From assembly GCF_013388945.1 (NCBI RefSeq), contig NZ_JACAEH010000002.1, forward strand, positions 96,709 to 160,708: DNA of 64,000 nucleotides, given 5' to 3'. The DNA comes from Nitrososphaera sp. (GTDB lineage: Archaea > Thermoproteota > Nitrososphaeria > Nitrososphaerales > Nitrososphaeraceae). This document shows positions 42,205 to 49,961 of the stretch, piece after piece (position 1 is the first letter of the stretch; every line of letters begins with the position of its first letter). A model generated the notes under the pieces. The model saw only the letters and a program-made list of their open reading frames with translations, was not told the DNA's origin and made no database searches. Position numbers and translations under genes: made by a program.

Positions 42205-42498
42205 ATGACGGACAGATCCACCACGACCCACAAGCCTCCGGTCTACCTGAAGGCACTGACACTACGGGACGTGAGTGACATCACCGCCATCAAAGAGGAC
42301 ATCAAAAAGCACATGATAGTTATCCTGCGCGTGACCCCGCTTGCGCAAAAAGACGTCGAAGAGCTGCGCAAGGTTGTTGAAGATCTGTACGCGTACGCGC
42401 AGTCAATCGGCGGAGACATTGCGCGCCTTGGCGAGGAGCGCATCGTGCTGACTCCACCGGGCGTCAAGGTCTGGCGGGGCGCCTACGACCTAAAGTAG
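42205..42498 (+). CDS. sepF: archaeal SepF cell-division protein
   Basis: KALTLRDVSDITAIKEDIKKHMIVILRVTPLAQKDVEELRKVVEDLYAYAQSIGGDIARLGEERIVLTPPGVKVW is outlined here by its start and end only: the core spans residues 15-90 and matches archaeal SepF (DUF552), the membrane tether of FtsZ. 97 residues; the N-terminus is short, so the membrane-targeting helix is weak. It ends 9 bases inside the aCPSF1 gene on the opposite strand. Confidence 0.88.
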   Translation: MTDRSTTTHKPPVYLKALTLRDVSDITAIKEDIKKHMIVILRVTPLAQKDVEELRKVVEDLYAYAQSIGGDIARLGEERIVLTPPGVKVWRGAYDLK

Positions 42499-44385
42499 CT
42501 TTATAGCTTCCTGCACGAGCGGGTGCTGCGTCTGTATCTTGAAGATCTTGTTTATCGAGCTTGCAAGGTTCTGCGCCTTGGGCCTCTCGCCGTGGTTGAC
42601 AAGAACGCGGCGCAGCTTCGGGCGCAGCCTGCTGACGTAAGCCATCAGCTGGTTGTAGTCGCTGTGGCTTGCAAACCCGTCAATGCGCTCGACGTGGCAG
42701 CGCACGTTTACAGATTCGCCGTCGACTGTCACCTGCCTTGCGCCGTCCTGCAGCAGCCTGCCCGGCGTGTCTACCGCCTGATAAGAAGTGAGTATCACCT
42801 TGCTTGCCGGGTCGCCTGCCAGTTGCTTGAAGTAAAGCGCCGAAGCGCCGCCTGCAAGCATCGACGAGGGCGCAAGCACCACTGCCGGCTCGCCCTGCTT
42901 TATCTGGGCAAACTCGACTGTCTCAAACCTGGCGCCAAAGGGGCTTGCTTCCGACTCGCCCATGACCGGCCGAAGCTCCCTTGACAGGAACTCGACATAG
43001 GTTTCATAGACTGCGGTGGCTTCGGAGACTATTTTTTCTACCATTATCCTTGATTGCGGTATCCTGCCTGATTTTGCCATTGCATCAAGCACCAGCAGGA
43101 GCTCCTGCGAAATGCCTACAGCAGGCACTGGCAAAAGCACGCGGCCTCCGGTGTGGACTGCAGACGTTATTGCGCGGGCAAGGCTGGCCTCGGCCTCTTC
43201 CCGCGGGCATAAAATGTCCTCCTTGCCTCCAAACGTGCTCTCTATTATCATGGTCTCGACGCGTGGAAAGTTCCACGAGGCGTTGTCAAGCGAGAGCGTC
43301 CTGCCAAACTTCAGGTCGCCTGTGTATACGAGGTTGTGGCCGCCGTTTCCGATGTGCAGGTGCGCCGACGCAGAGCCCAGGATGTGGCCCGAGTTTGACA
43401 GCACCAGCTTTACGTCAGGCGATATGTCAGTCACGATTCCGTGCGGGAGTGGTATTGCGTGCACCAGCGTCTGCTCGACGTCCGCGTCGGAGTAGAGCGC
43501 GCCCGAAGTGCGCTTTACATAGTCGCGCTGGAGTATTGCCATCAGCATGACAGTGGGCTCGGTGCAGTAGACGGGGCCTGCGTAGCCGTACTTGAAAAGC
43601 GTCGGCAGAAAGCCTGCGTGATCCATGTGCGCGTGCGTTACCACCACTGCGTCTATCTCGTCCATGGCAACGGCTGCCACGTCAAATCGCGGGTAAGCCA
43701 GGAGCGTGTCTTTTGCAGTCTCGTTTATGCCGCAGTCAAGGAGCACCTTGCTCTCTGGCGTCGAAAGAAGCATGCACGAGCGCCCCACCTCGGCAAACCC
43801 CCCGAGCGTCATGAGCGACGCCTCTGCAGACTCGGCAAGCCTGTCGCGGAATATCTTGTCGCCTACTTCGCGGTAAAAGCGCGTGCGCTCTGCAACAGTC
43901 TCGCCCAGTATGCGGTAGGCGTACTGCACAAACTCCATGCTTCGGGGGGCGCGCCGGACCTTGACGCGCCAGCCCGTCTTTTCTGCAAGGTCGATGTTGT
44001 CAAACTCCTCGCCAGTCTGCGCAAGCATCCAGGGTTTTTTCGCAAAGACAACCGCCTCGCCAAGCACGGGGTCAAAGAACGTGCCGGCGGCGCCGGCCTC
44101 CACAGGTATCGATTTTGATATTATCTCTGCAGACTCGCCCTGCGGCTTGCGTATCGACTCGTCGGTCCTGACCACGATGCGCTTCTTTATCGTGTTTACC
44201 ATGTTGGAAACCAGCTGGCTGTTCTGCATCAGGTAAGACGGGTTCTTGGAATAGAGCGCTATCTTGGGGCCTTCGTACTCTATCTTTGTAAGCGCCGCCT
44301 CCTGGGGCAGACTCTGCAGTATCACTGCCATTATGTTCTGGCTTGCAGGTTCTTGGTAGGGAGGTTTACGCTGCAATATTGTCAC
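42490..44385 (-). CDS. beta-CASP ribonuclease aCPSF1 (transcription terminator factor)
   Basis: The archaeal CPSF73-like nuclease that cuts nascent RNA and causes transcription termination (also named FttA). N-terminal KH domains (residues 15-150) precede a metallo-beta-lactamase core with HAHMDHAGFLP (HxHxDH) and LVYTGDLKFGRT, the beta-CASP insert, and a C-terminal HCHVERIDGFASHSD...NHGE motif. 631 residues. The TATA box (cgttatagtg near 44404) would start RNA near 44378, so TTG 44376 may be the true start instead of GTG 44385. Confidence 0.94.
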   Translation of the reverse strand: MTILQRKPPYQEPASQNIMAVILQSLPQEAALTKIEYEGPKIALYSKNPSYLMQNSQLVSNMVNTIKKRIVVRTDESIRKPQGESAEIISKSIPVEAGAAGTFFDPVLGEAVVFAKKPWMLAQTGEEFDNIDLAEKTGWRVKVRRAPRSMEFVQYAYRILGETVAERTRFYREVGDKIFRDRLAESAEASLMTLGGFAEVGRSCMLLSTPESKVLLDCGINETAKDTLLAYPRFDVAAVAMDEIDAVVVTHAHMDHAGFLPTLFKYGYAGPVYCTEPTVMLMAILQRDYVKRTSGALYSDADVEQTLVHAIPLPHGIVTDISPDVKLVLSNSGHILGSASAHLHIGNGGHNLVYTGDLKFGRTLSLDNASWNFPRVETMIIESTFGGKEDILCPREEAEASLARAITSAVHTGGRVLLPVPAVGISQELLLVLDAMAKSGRIPQSRIMVEKIVSEATAVYETYVEFLSRELRPVMGESEASPFGARFETVEFAQIKQGEPAVVLAPSSMLAGGASALYFKQLAGDPASKVILTSYQAVDTPGRLLQDGARQVTVDGESVNVRCHVERIDGFASHSDYNQLMAYVSRLRPKLRRVLVNHGERPKAQNLASSINKIFKIQTQHPLVQEAIKLL

Positions 44386-44565
44386 TGTATCGGCGTCACA
44401 CTATAACGTAGGTGAAGTCGCCGGTAGGTGGGTCCGAGCCCGTATTAAATATTTGGATAGGCGGCGTTGATAGCTTTGTTAAATCGGTTCATGTCTGAAC
44501 AAGCTTCCCTAAATCGAAAGCCCGAGATAACGCGGAGATAAATCCAGTGCCACCTATAGAGTGTC

Positions 44566-44931
44566 ATGCAAAAAAATGAATCTGCAAAAAGCGCGAAGGA
44601 AATAGTGATGGAGTACCTGCAGGCAGTAGAACGCGAAGACTTTGAATCTGCCAGAAGCTACCTGAAGGACGACGTATCGTACGTGTCGCCCCTTAATTCG
44701 TTTGACAATGCTGAAGCATACCTGAAGTATAATTTCAGCTTGCACCTGCCGAAACTGGATATCAAAAAGATTTTTGCCGATGGCAATGACGTCTGCATTT
44801 TCCACGAGACGACTCTTGCCAAGCCGCCTGCAACGGTCTTTACATCCATATTGGTCCACGTCGACGGCTGGAAAATAAGGTCGATAAGGGTTCTTTTCGA
44901 TCCGCGACCTTTCGTTCAGCCGAAGAGATAG
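44566..44931 (+). CDS. SnoaL/NTF2-like protein
   Basis: A cone-shaped NTF2-like fold: helix (KSAKEIVMEYLQAVEREDFESARSYL), then DDVSYVSPLNSFDNAEAYLKY and an antiparallel sheet ending VHVDGWKIRSIRVLFDPRPF. These small proteins bind or isomerise hydrophobic ligands; no catalytic residue can be fixed. ATG 44566 is 28 bases behind an AT box (agataaatcc, centre 44538). It stands alone. Confidence 0.75.
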   Translation: MQKNESAKSAKEIVMEYLQAVEREDFESARSYLKDDVSYVSPLNSFDNAEAYLKYNFSLHLPKLDIKKIFADGNDVCIFHETTLAKPPATVFTSILVHVDGWKIRSIRVLFDPRPFVQPKR

Positions 44932-45073
44932 GTGAGAGGGTACAAAACAAGGCTATCCAAGGTAACAACGGAAGATGCTTTGATAATGTAAACACTACAT
45001 CTGACTCGACTTCTTTGACAAAGCCGGCGCTGGATGGGTTATTTTTATTAATAGAAGGCCGGCTCTACGGGCC

Positions 45074-45436
45074 GTGGTAAAGTCGGCTGTATGGATAGCC
45101 GCGGTTGGCGCCGGCGTGGCGGCAGTCCTCATAGTGGCGTACATGCCCCAGCTCTTTTTCCCGCCGCCTGAGGAGATAAAGCCGCTGCAGTCAGGAGGGC
45201 AGGTGAAAAACGAGCTTGCAGTCGGCGAGGCAGGGTCGTTCAGGGGCCTTGCCAGCGGAGGCAAGCCGCCGTACCAGTTCGAGTGGGGCTTCCCCGACGG
45301 GAGCGTGGTCCGCAGCATGAACGCGACCCGGGCGTTTGATTCTCCGGGCACCTACGAAGTTACTGTCACCGTGACTGACTCTGCCGGGCAGTCAGGGCAC
45401 CACTCTTTTGAGATACAAGTCTCGCCGGCCCAGTAA
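45074..45436 (+). CDS. membrane-anchored PKD-domain protein
   Basis: One N-terminal span (residues 4-24, SAVWIAAVGAGVAAVLIVAY) anchors a PKD-like beta sandwich (residues 50-118) with YQFEWGFPDGSVV and FDSPGTYEVTVTVTDSAG, a domain for extracellular adhesion or protein contact. GTG 45074 is leaderless behind a box (atttttattaatag, 45040-45052). It is followed by the TRAM-domain gene, which starts 34 bases on. Confidence 0.8.
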   Translation: MVKSAVWIAAVGAGVAAVLIVAYMPQLFFPPPEEIKPLQSGGQVKNELAVGEAGSFRGLASGGKPPYQFEWGFPDGSVVRSMNATRAFDSPGTYEVTVTVTDSAGQSGHHSFEIQVSPAQ

Positions 45437-45470
45437 GTTGAAATATCAACAATCCATACTTGGTGTTGTC

Positions 45471-45779
45471 TTGGGAGATAGAGGTTCCGGCGCAAGGGGC
45501 CCGAGGAGATTTGGCGGCCCCAGGCCTTTCAGGCTTGCGCCAGTCAAGGTCGGCGACGAGTACGACGTGAAGATAGAGTCTATGAGCAGGAGGGGCGACA
45601 GCGGCGTCGCAAAGATCCAGGGGCTCGTGGTTTTCGTGCCGGGCGCAAAGGTGGGCGACTCGCCTAGGATAAAGATAACAAAGGTTGGAAACGGCTTTGC
45701 GGCATCAGAAGTGATTGGCAAGAGCAGCGCGGAGCCGCTTGAAGGGGAGGCAGAGACATCAGGTGACATTGACGAGTAA
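45471..45779 (+). CDS. TRAM-domain RNA-binding protein
   Basis: A glycine/arginine-rich N-terminus (GDRGSGARGPRRFGG) leads into a TRAM domain (VKVGDEYDVKIESMSRRGDSGVAKIQGLVVFVPGAKVGD...), a small RNA-binding beta barrel. Stand-alone TRAM proteins of archaea act as RNA chaperones or cold-shock-like factors. TTG 45471 is 28 bases from an AT box (aaatatc near 45443); earlier starts (45438 TTG) are possible. The acidic tail overlaps the next gene's start. Confidence 0.85.
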   Translation: MGDRGSGARGPRRFGGPRPFRLAPVKVGDEYDVKIESMSRRGDSGVAKIQGLVVFVPGAKVGDSPRIKITKVGNGFAASEVIGKSSAEPLEGEAETSGDIDE

Positions 45780-46854
45780 GGGCCTCAAGGTGGCCTCGCC
45801 GCCGGCGCACCTCATGGAGCTTCCAAGGAAGATACTGATAGGTGACGGCGTCGTGTCAGACGTGGGCGCCATCGTGACGTCGCTTGGACCCGCTGCAAAA
45901 AACGTGGCAGTCATCACCGGCGCGGTGGTGAAAAAGAGGGCGGGCAAAGAGTGTAAGGAATCTCTTGACAAGTGGTCAATTGCAAGCAGGTGGCACACAG
46001 TCAGCGACGCGTCGATGGCGACTGTCAAAAAGCTGCACGACTCTATAAAAAAGGACGATCCCGATTTCGTGCTGGGCTTTGGCGGCGGCCGCTCTGTCGA
46101 CGTGGCAAAGATGACCGCCTTCAGTCTAGCTAGACCTTTTCTGAGCGTGCCCACGTCGGCCTCGCATGACGGCATATCAAGCCCGTTTGTCTCCGTGAGG
46201 GGCACGGACAAGCCTCATTCAATAAAGGCAAACACCCCGATAGGCGTGCTTGCAGACACGCACCTCATGTCGCAGGCGCCCCCGAGGCTTTTGGCCGGTG
46301 GCTGCGGCGACCTGGTGGCGAAAATAACTGCAGTCAAGGACTGGGAGCTGGCCCGCGATGAAGTGGGCGAGTACTTTGGCTCGTATGCGGCAAACTTGGC
46401 ATACATGTCTGCCAAGATAATACTTGACGAGTCTGAAAAGCTGAAACGCAAGGACAGGTTCAGCGTCAGGACCATTGTCGAAGCACTGATCAGCGCCGGC
46501 GTCGCGGCCTGCATCGCAGGCAGCAGCCGGCCGTGCTCGGGCTCGGAGCACCTGTTCAGCCACGCGCTCGAGTACGTCGCCGGCTCTGACTGCGGGCTCC
46601 ACGGCGAGCGCGTGGGGCTTGGTACGATAATGATGGCAAAGCTGCACGGCCTGGACTGGCAGAAGGTGAGACACACCCTTGAGAACATGGGCGCGCCCAC
46701 GAAGGCAAAGCAGATTGGACTGTCTGAAAAGGACGTGGTGCAGGCGCTTGTCAAGGCTCAGTCGCTCAGGCCTGACAGATACACAATCCTGAGCAAGGTC
46801 AGGCTCGACAAGGAATCCGCAAGGCTGCTTGCAAAGTCAGTCGGCGTCATCTGA
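45763..46854 (+). CDS. egsA: sn-glycerol-1-phosphate dehydrogenase
   Basis: Reduces dihydroxyacetone phosphate to sn-glycerol-1-phosphate with NAD(P)H, making the archaeal lipid backbone. The dinucleotide loop LGFGGGRSVDVAK (about residues 100-112) and TSASHDGISSP are diagnostic, and the zinc ligands Asp (GGCGDLVAK), His (SGSEHLFSH) and His (GLHGERVG) are visible. Start: GTG 45763, overlapping the TRAM gene; TTG 45769 or ATG 45814 are alternatives. Ends 8 bases into the convergent SRPBCC gene. Confidence 0.94.
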   Translation: MTLTSKGLKVASPPAHLMELPRKILIGDGVVSDVGAIVTSLGPAAKNVAVITGAVVKKRAGKECKESLDKWSIASRWHTVSDASMATVKKLHDSIKKDDPDFVLGFGGGRSVDVAKMTAFSLARPFLSVPTSASHDGISSPFVSVRGTDKPHSIKANTPIGVLADTHLMSQAPPRLLAGGCGDLVAKITAVKDWELARDEVGEYFGSYAANLAYMSAKIILDESEKLKRKDRFSVRTIVEALISAGVAACIAGSSRPCSGSEHLFSHALEYVAGSDCGLHGERVGLGTIMMAKLHGLDWQKVRHTLENMGAPTKAKQIGLSEKDVVQALVKAQSLRPDRYTILSKVRLDKESARLLAKSVGVI

Positions 46855-47296
46855 GCGCTTCTATCGTCGCTGTTTTGCGGTGTGCAAATATCTTTTCCAG
46901 CTGCCGGTAGGCATAGCCTTCAAGCATCCCGCCAAGGAGACCGTAGCGAAGTTCAAACTCTATTTCGTCGATGACCTTTGTTCCGCCGCCGGCGCGCTCA
47001 AAAGCGTGCGTGTGCTTCCACGTTTTGAACCTGCCCTCAAGCATCTCGTCAACGTAGACGTACGGCTTTAGCTCGGTTATCCTAGAGTGCCACGCGCTTT
47101 TTACCACCAGGTTTCCTTCCAGCCACACCTCGGTTCCTTGCTGCAGTTTGCTTCCAGTGCTGGACTTGACTACCCTAAGGCGCATGTGCGGCGGCGTTAT
47201 GACTTCAAGGTGGCCGATGTCGGTGTAAAACTCCCACACCCTGTCAATGTCTGCCGGGACCACAAAAGAGTGCAGGAACTTTTTCAACAATATCAA
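46847..47296 (-). CDS. SRPBCC (START-like) family protein
   Basis: A helix-grip fold: KFLHSFVVPADIDRVWEFYTDIGHLEVITPPHMRLRVV at the N-terminus and the long C-terminal helix GGMLEGYAYRQLEKIFAHRKTATIEAL are typical for polyketide-cyclase/CoxG-like proteins that bind lipids or quinones. TTG start at 47296, 33 bases before tRNA-Cys on the same strand. No catalytic residues can be assigned. Confidence 0.8.
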   Translation of the reverse strand: MILLKKFLHSFVVPADIDRVWEFYTDIGHLEVITPPHMRLRVVKSSTGSKLQQGTEVWLEGNLVVKSAWHSRITELKPYVYVDEMLEGRFKTWKHTHAFERAGGGTKVIDEIEFELRYGLLGGMLEGYAYRQLEKIFAHRKTATIEALR

Positions 47297-47328
47297 CAGA
47301 CGTGCAGTCGGTTTTAGGTGTTTGGAAA

Positions 47329-47414
47329 AGGTGGGGAGGGGAGTCGAACCCCTTTAAATTCGCTGGCTGCTTGGGCAACTGCAGGCGAACGCATGACCGC
47401 TCTGCCACCCCACC
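47329..47414 (-). tRNA. tRNA-Cys(GCA) with a 14-base intron
   Basis: On the minus strand: acceptor GGUGGGG/CCCCACC, D-stem GCAG, anticodon stem UUCGC/GCGAA with CU-GCA-G loop, T-arm AGGGG-UUCGACU-CCCCU, discriminator U (47329), as expected for tRNA-Cys. The loop closes only when 14 bases (47365-47378) are removed between positions 37 and 38, the canonical archaeal intron site. The gene is isolated between an SRPBCC gene and a zinc-finger microprotein. Confidence 0.95.
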
Positions 47415-47488
47415 GATGCCGATCATTCTCGGCGGTTGTAATTTATACATTCGTGAAGTTATAATAACAACCCTGTTCAACAATTCCT

Positions 47489-47611
47489 ATGCCCAGTCAA
47501 GGTTGGGACAACTCTCATCCGTTGAAATTCAAGTGCAACTTTTGTAACGCGTATTTCAAGACCGAGAAGGAAAGGCAGAAGCACCAGGAGGAAGTCCACT
47601 CTGACTTTTAG
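47489..47611 (+). CDS. C2H2 zinc-finger microprotein, 40 aa
   Basis: ATG 47489 encodes 40 residues with LKFKCNFCNAYFKTEKERQ and KHQEEVHSDF: a CX2C-X12-HX4H finger, the classic C2H2 form that is rare in bacteria but found in some archaea. Too short for routine callers. Its stop overlaps the end of the DUF99 gene on the other strand by 4 bases. DNA or RNA binding is likely; the target is unknown. Confidence 0.7.
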   Translation: MPSQGWDNSHPLKFKCNFCNAYFKTEKERQKHQEEVHSDF

Positions 47612-48180
47612 AGCGACAGCGCCGAGCGCGCCGCAAGTTTTGCAACCTTGACCGGCTCGGGGATCGCGCCCTGCAGCGTAAAAGCGTTAAGCACCGAGAC
47701 CGCGCGCTTGCCATTCAGGCCCCAGCAGCGGATGTAAAGGTGCTTTCCGGTCCTGAGCGTCACGCGCTCCCTTGTACCGAGTTTTTCGTACTGCGCAAGT
47801 TTGTCCTGCCAGCCATCTGGAAAATGGTGCTTTATCGCGCTTTCAAGCCCCGGCGAGTCTTCAAACGTGACTGCTATCACTGGTAGCCCGGTTTTGTCAG
47901 ACACCCTGCCGCCGTCTATGATGTTGTACATGCTTATCACGAGCCCGTCAAGGATGATGCAGTTCACGTCGTCGCGTGCAAGCGACCTGTGCATTGAAAT
48001 GATGCTCTCAGTCGCGTCGTCCCCGCCTATCGTGGCGGTGCCAAACGCCATGCCGTCCACCACCAAGTCGCGGCGCATGACTACTCCGGCAAGCACCGAT
48101 TTTGCGGTGCCTTTTTTGAAGCTCTCCGCTATCGCAAAAACCCGCACGCCCTTTTTCTCCGAGTGTACGCGCCGGTGCAC
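47608..48180 (-). CDS. DUF99 family protein
   Basis: Archaeal DUF99, related to the endonuclease V fold: VFAIAESFKKGTAKSVLAGVVMRRDLVVDGMAFGTATIGG and DDVNCIILDGLVISMYNIID are the characteristic segments (acidic residues at strand ends). 190 residues is normal. Catalytic role is unproven. GTG start 31 bases downstream of the EF-Tu-like gene, probably one operon. Confidence 0.82.
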   Translation of the reverse strand: MHRRVHSEKKGVRVFAIAESFKKGTAKSVLAGVVMRRDLVVDGMAFGTATIGGDDATESIISMHRSLARDDVNCIILDGLVISMYNIIDGGRVSDKTGLPVIAVTFEDSPGLESAIKHHFPDGWQDKLAQYEKLGTRERVTLRTGKHLYIRCWGLNGKRAVSVLNAFTLQGAIPEPVKVAKLAARSALSL

Positions 48181-48211
48181 AAGGATAGCTGGCAGCGCGC
48201 CGTGATAAGCG

Positions 48212-49138
48212 TTATTGGATGATGCCTTTGCCGATTATGCGCGTGCTTGCGCTGTCCGGCTTTAAGAGCACGCATGCCTGCCCCTTCACGCAGGCAAGCG
48301 GCTTTTCAGGCGTCATTTCAAGGACATCGCCTGCCTGCTTTATCCTGACCGGCCTTATCTGCAGACCCAAAGACAGCATGTACATCTGGTTCTCGGCAAG
48401 GTCGCCCTTGAAGAACGGGCTCTTTTCAAATTTTGTCTTCAATGGCCCCGACGAGACCTGCGCCGCGCCCTGCGCGCAGATGATGTCTCCCCTCGATATG
48501 TCGGCTGCAGAAAGCCCCTTTATGGCAAGGCCGACCCTTGCGGGGCTTGCCGAGCTTTCAACAGGGTCGTCGTGCATCTGTATCGACTTTACCAGCACGC
48601 CCTTGTTCTGCGGCAGGATTGTCAGCTCGTCGTAGGCCTTGACCGTTCCCTGCTTGACGACGCCTAAAACGACGGTGCCGACGCCTTTTACGTCAAACGC
48701 GTGGTCTACAGGTATCATCACCGGCCCGCTGCCGGGCTTGGGCTGCACTTTCGATATTTCCTGCTTCAGCTCGTCGGCGCTGTCCAAGAAGCGATAGTTT
48801 GCAAGCGACGTGTTCTTTAGCAGTCCTTTCAGTTTTTCGCGGTCCACCTCGTAGGAATGGAGTATAAAGCCGTCTCTCATGCCGGCGTAGTCAAGGGCAA
48901 GTATCTGCTCGCCCAGAAACCTGTCCAGCTTGGCGACGTTCAAAATAGCGTATTCTGCCATGTTGACTGCCTGCAGTAGCGGCTGGATCTTGTCTGGAAA
49001 CGTCAGAGGCGCCGTCCAGGTGTAGACCGTTTCTGCAGTCTTGCGGTCATAGATTGCAAGGTCGGTGGCAGTCCCCTTCTTGCCAAGCTCGCCTGCAATT
49101 GCGTGATCGCCTAGCACGACAAAGTTGACGCTGTTCAA
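48212..49138 (-). CDS. EF-Tu/SelB-like protein without P-loop
   Basis: Residues 1-120 occupy the position of a G domain but contain none of the G motifs (no GxxxxGKS, DxxG or NKxD); the start reads VNFVVLGDHAIAGELGKKGTATDLA. Residues 140-215 are a clear EF-Tu domain 2 (PVDHAFDVKGVGTVVLGVVKQGTVKAYDEL), followed by a domain 3-like barrel. It may bind tRNA or the ribosome without GTP hydrolysis. TTG 49138 is leaderless behind a box (cattatacc near 49163). Confidence 0.8.
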   Translation of the reverse strand: MNSVNFVVLGDHAIAGELGKKGTATDLAIYDRKTAETVYTWTAPLTFPDKIQPLLQAVNMAEYAILNVAKLDRFLGEQILALDYAGMRDGFILHSYEVDREKLKGLLKNTSLANYRFLDSADELKQEISKVQPKPGSGPVMIPVDHAFDVKGVGTVVLGVVKQGTVKAYDELTILPQNKGVLVKSIQMHDDPVESSASPARVGLAIKGLSAADISRGDIICAQGAAQVSSGPLKTKFEKSPFFKGDLAENQMYMLSLGLQIRPVRIKQAGDVLEMTPEKPLACVKGQACVLLKPDSASTRIIGKGIIQ

Positions 49139-49183
49139 CGCACAAGCTGGGACGCTTGCCGGTATAATGGTTTACCGTGGCGC

Positions 49184-49201
49184 GGCTTTGTAAAAAAAGT
49201 C
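49184..49201 (+). repeat. inverted repeat, left arm
   Basis: GGCTTTGTAAAAAAAGTC; its reverse complement, with one T fewer, occurs at 49399-49415, and the 11-base core TTTACAAAGCC also at 49227-49237. The outer pair encloses the three-half-site element. Confidence 0.6.
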
Positions 49202-49295
49202 GCCTCTAGATGCCTCTGCCTGCACATTTACAAAGCCAAGCTTGGACTCTACCCAATCCGGACAGGTCCTGACCCCTTTTCTACCTGCAGAAAAA

Positions 49296-49337
49296 ATGTT
49301 ACATCATGTAACATTTTGAGCACGAAAAAATGATACA
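49296..49337 (+). repeat. three-half-site palindromic element, copy A
   Basis: ATGTTACA (49296-49303), TCA, TGTAACAT (49307-49314), the spacer TTTGAGCACGAAAAA (49315-49329) and a third half-site ATGATACA (49330-49337). Flanking A and T extend the palindrome. Architecture and spacer are identical to the copy at 34286-34327; arms differ at two positions, each compensated in the opposite arm. Confidence 0.75.
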
Positions 49338-49398
49338 ATTTTGCAGGATGGCAAGAGGCAAAGACAATCTCGTGCGCAGAATTAGTTCTTTTAAGGTA

Positions 49399-49415
49399 GA
49401 CTTTTTTACAAAGCC
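49399..49415 (+). repeat. inverted repeat, right arm
   Basis: GACTTTTTTACAAAGCC, the reverse complement of 49184-49201 apart from one T. It lies about 45 bases before the GTG of the zinc-ribbon gene. Confidence 0.6.
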
Positions 49416-49459
49416 CCGTGGCGCAGCTGATTTTTATTTGACATCTTTGACTCAAAGGC

Positions 49460-49597
49460 GTGGTAAAGAAGACCATCTACGGCAGGTGCCCCAAGTGCAA
49501 GGCCAAAGGCGACCTTGTGGTTCTAAGCGGCACGCCTGGCAAAGAGAAGTTCAAGTGCAACCAGTGCTTTCACGCCTTTGGGATGGACGAGCTCTAG
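49460..49597 (+). CDS. zinc-ribbon microprotein, 45 aa
   Basis: GTG 49460 encodes KKTIYGRCPKCKAKGDLVV and FKCNQCFHAFGMDEL: a CPxC...CNxC zinc ribbon with 19 residues between the pairs, a typical rubredoxin-knuckle ribbon. The TATA box (atttttatttg near 49434) lies 26 bases upstream, so it is leaderless. It overlaps the convergent gene by 4 bases. Possible roles are in transcription or translation; none can be assigned. Confidence 0.7.
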   Translation: MVKKTIYGRCPKCKAKGDLVVLSGTPGKEKFKCNQCFHAFGMDEL

Positions 49598-49887
49598 GCC
49601 GCTCCGTTTACCTCGTCCATCGTGAACACAAAGCGCGAGCCGGCGTACGTGTCCTCGGTGCCCTCCCGCTGCCAGGTTACCTTGTATTCTTTGGTCACCT
49701 GCTTGCCGATTATCTTTATAGTCGTCGGGAGGTCGGCGTACAGCTTTTCCACCTTCTCCGGGTTTTTGGTCATTAGAACCGAGCGGCGGCGCTTCATGAG
49801 GTATTTGACGGCGACGTTTCTGTGCACGTGGCCTTCCACCGGTATCTGTTCCTTGCCGATGTCAATCGTGAACTGGCGCTTGGCCAA
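49594..49887 (-). CDS. conserved hypothetical protein, 97 aa
   Basis: A small basic protein (MAKRQFTIDIGKEQIPVEGHVH) with RKRRR-like clusters and beta strands (TTIKIIGKQVTKEYKVTWQRE), suggesting nucleic-acid contact. TTG start at 49887. No cysteines or membrane segments. It is convergent with the zinc-ribbon gene and downstream of nirK on the same strand with a 74-base gap. The family is not recognised. Confidence 0.6.
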   Translation of the reverse strand: MAKRQFTIDIGKEQIPVEGHVHRNVAVKYLMKRRRSVLMTKNPEKVEKLYADLPTTIKIIGKQVTKEYKVTWQREGTEDTYAGSRFVFTMDEVNGAA

Positions 49888-49961
49888 CGGCTAGAAGCGA
49901 AGATCAGGATAGAAAAGCTTTGAGGTAAAATAAAAAGGGGTGGAAGGTCAACCTTCCATTA

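Larger units (their letters stand above)
49139..49459. other. 321-base non-coding region with repeats
   Basis: No convincing gene lies here. It holds the promoter of the EF-Tu-like gene (about 49163), an inverted repeat pair GGCTTTGTAAAAAAAGTC (49184-49201) and GACTTTTTTACAAAGCC (49399-49415), a further TTTACAAAGCC at 49227-49237, copy A of the three-half-site element (49296-49337) and the TATA box of the zinc-ribbon gene (near 49434). Two weak reading frames (from 49330 plus and 49476 minus) have no family-like features. Confidence 0.6.

Noticed and set aside
44386..44565. Possible C/D-box small RNA near an isolated AT box (attaaatattt, about 44443)
   Set aside because: A C-like GTTGATA and a CTGA are present, but no proper C'/D' boxes or guide match could be seen.
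49249..49476. 75-codon minus-strand frame across the repeat gap
   Set aside because: It runs through the palindrome and inverted repeat and has no motif; composition is not protein-like.
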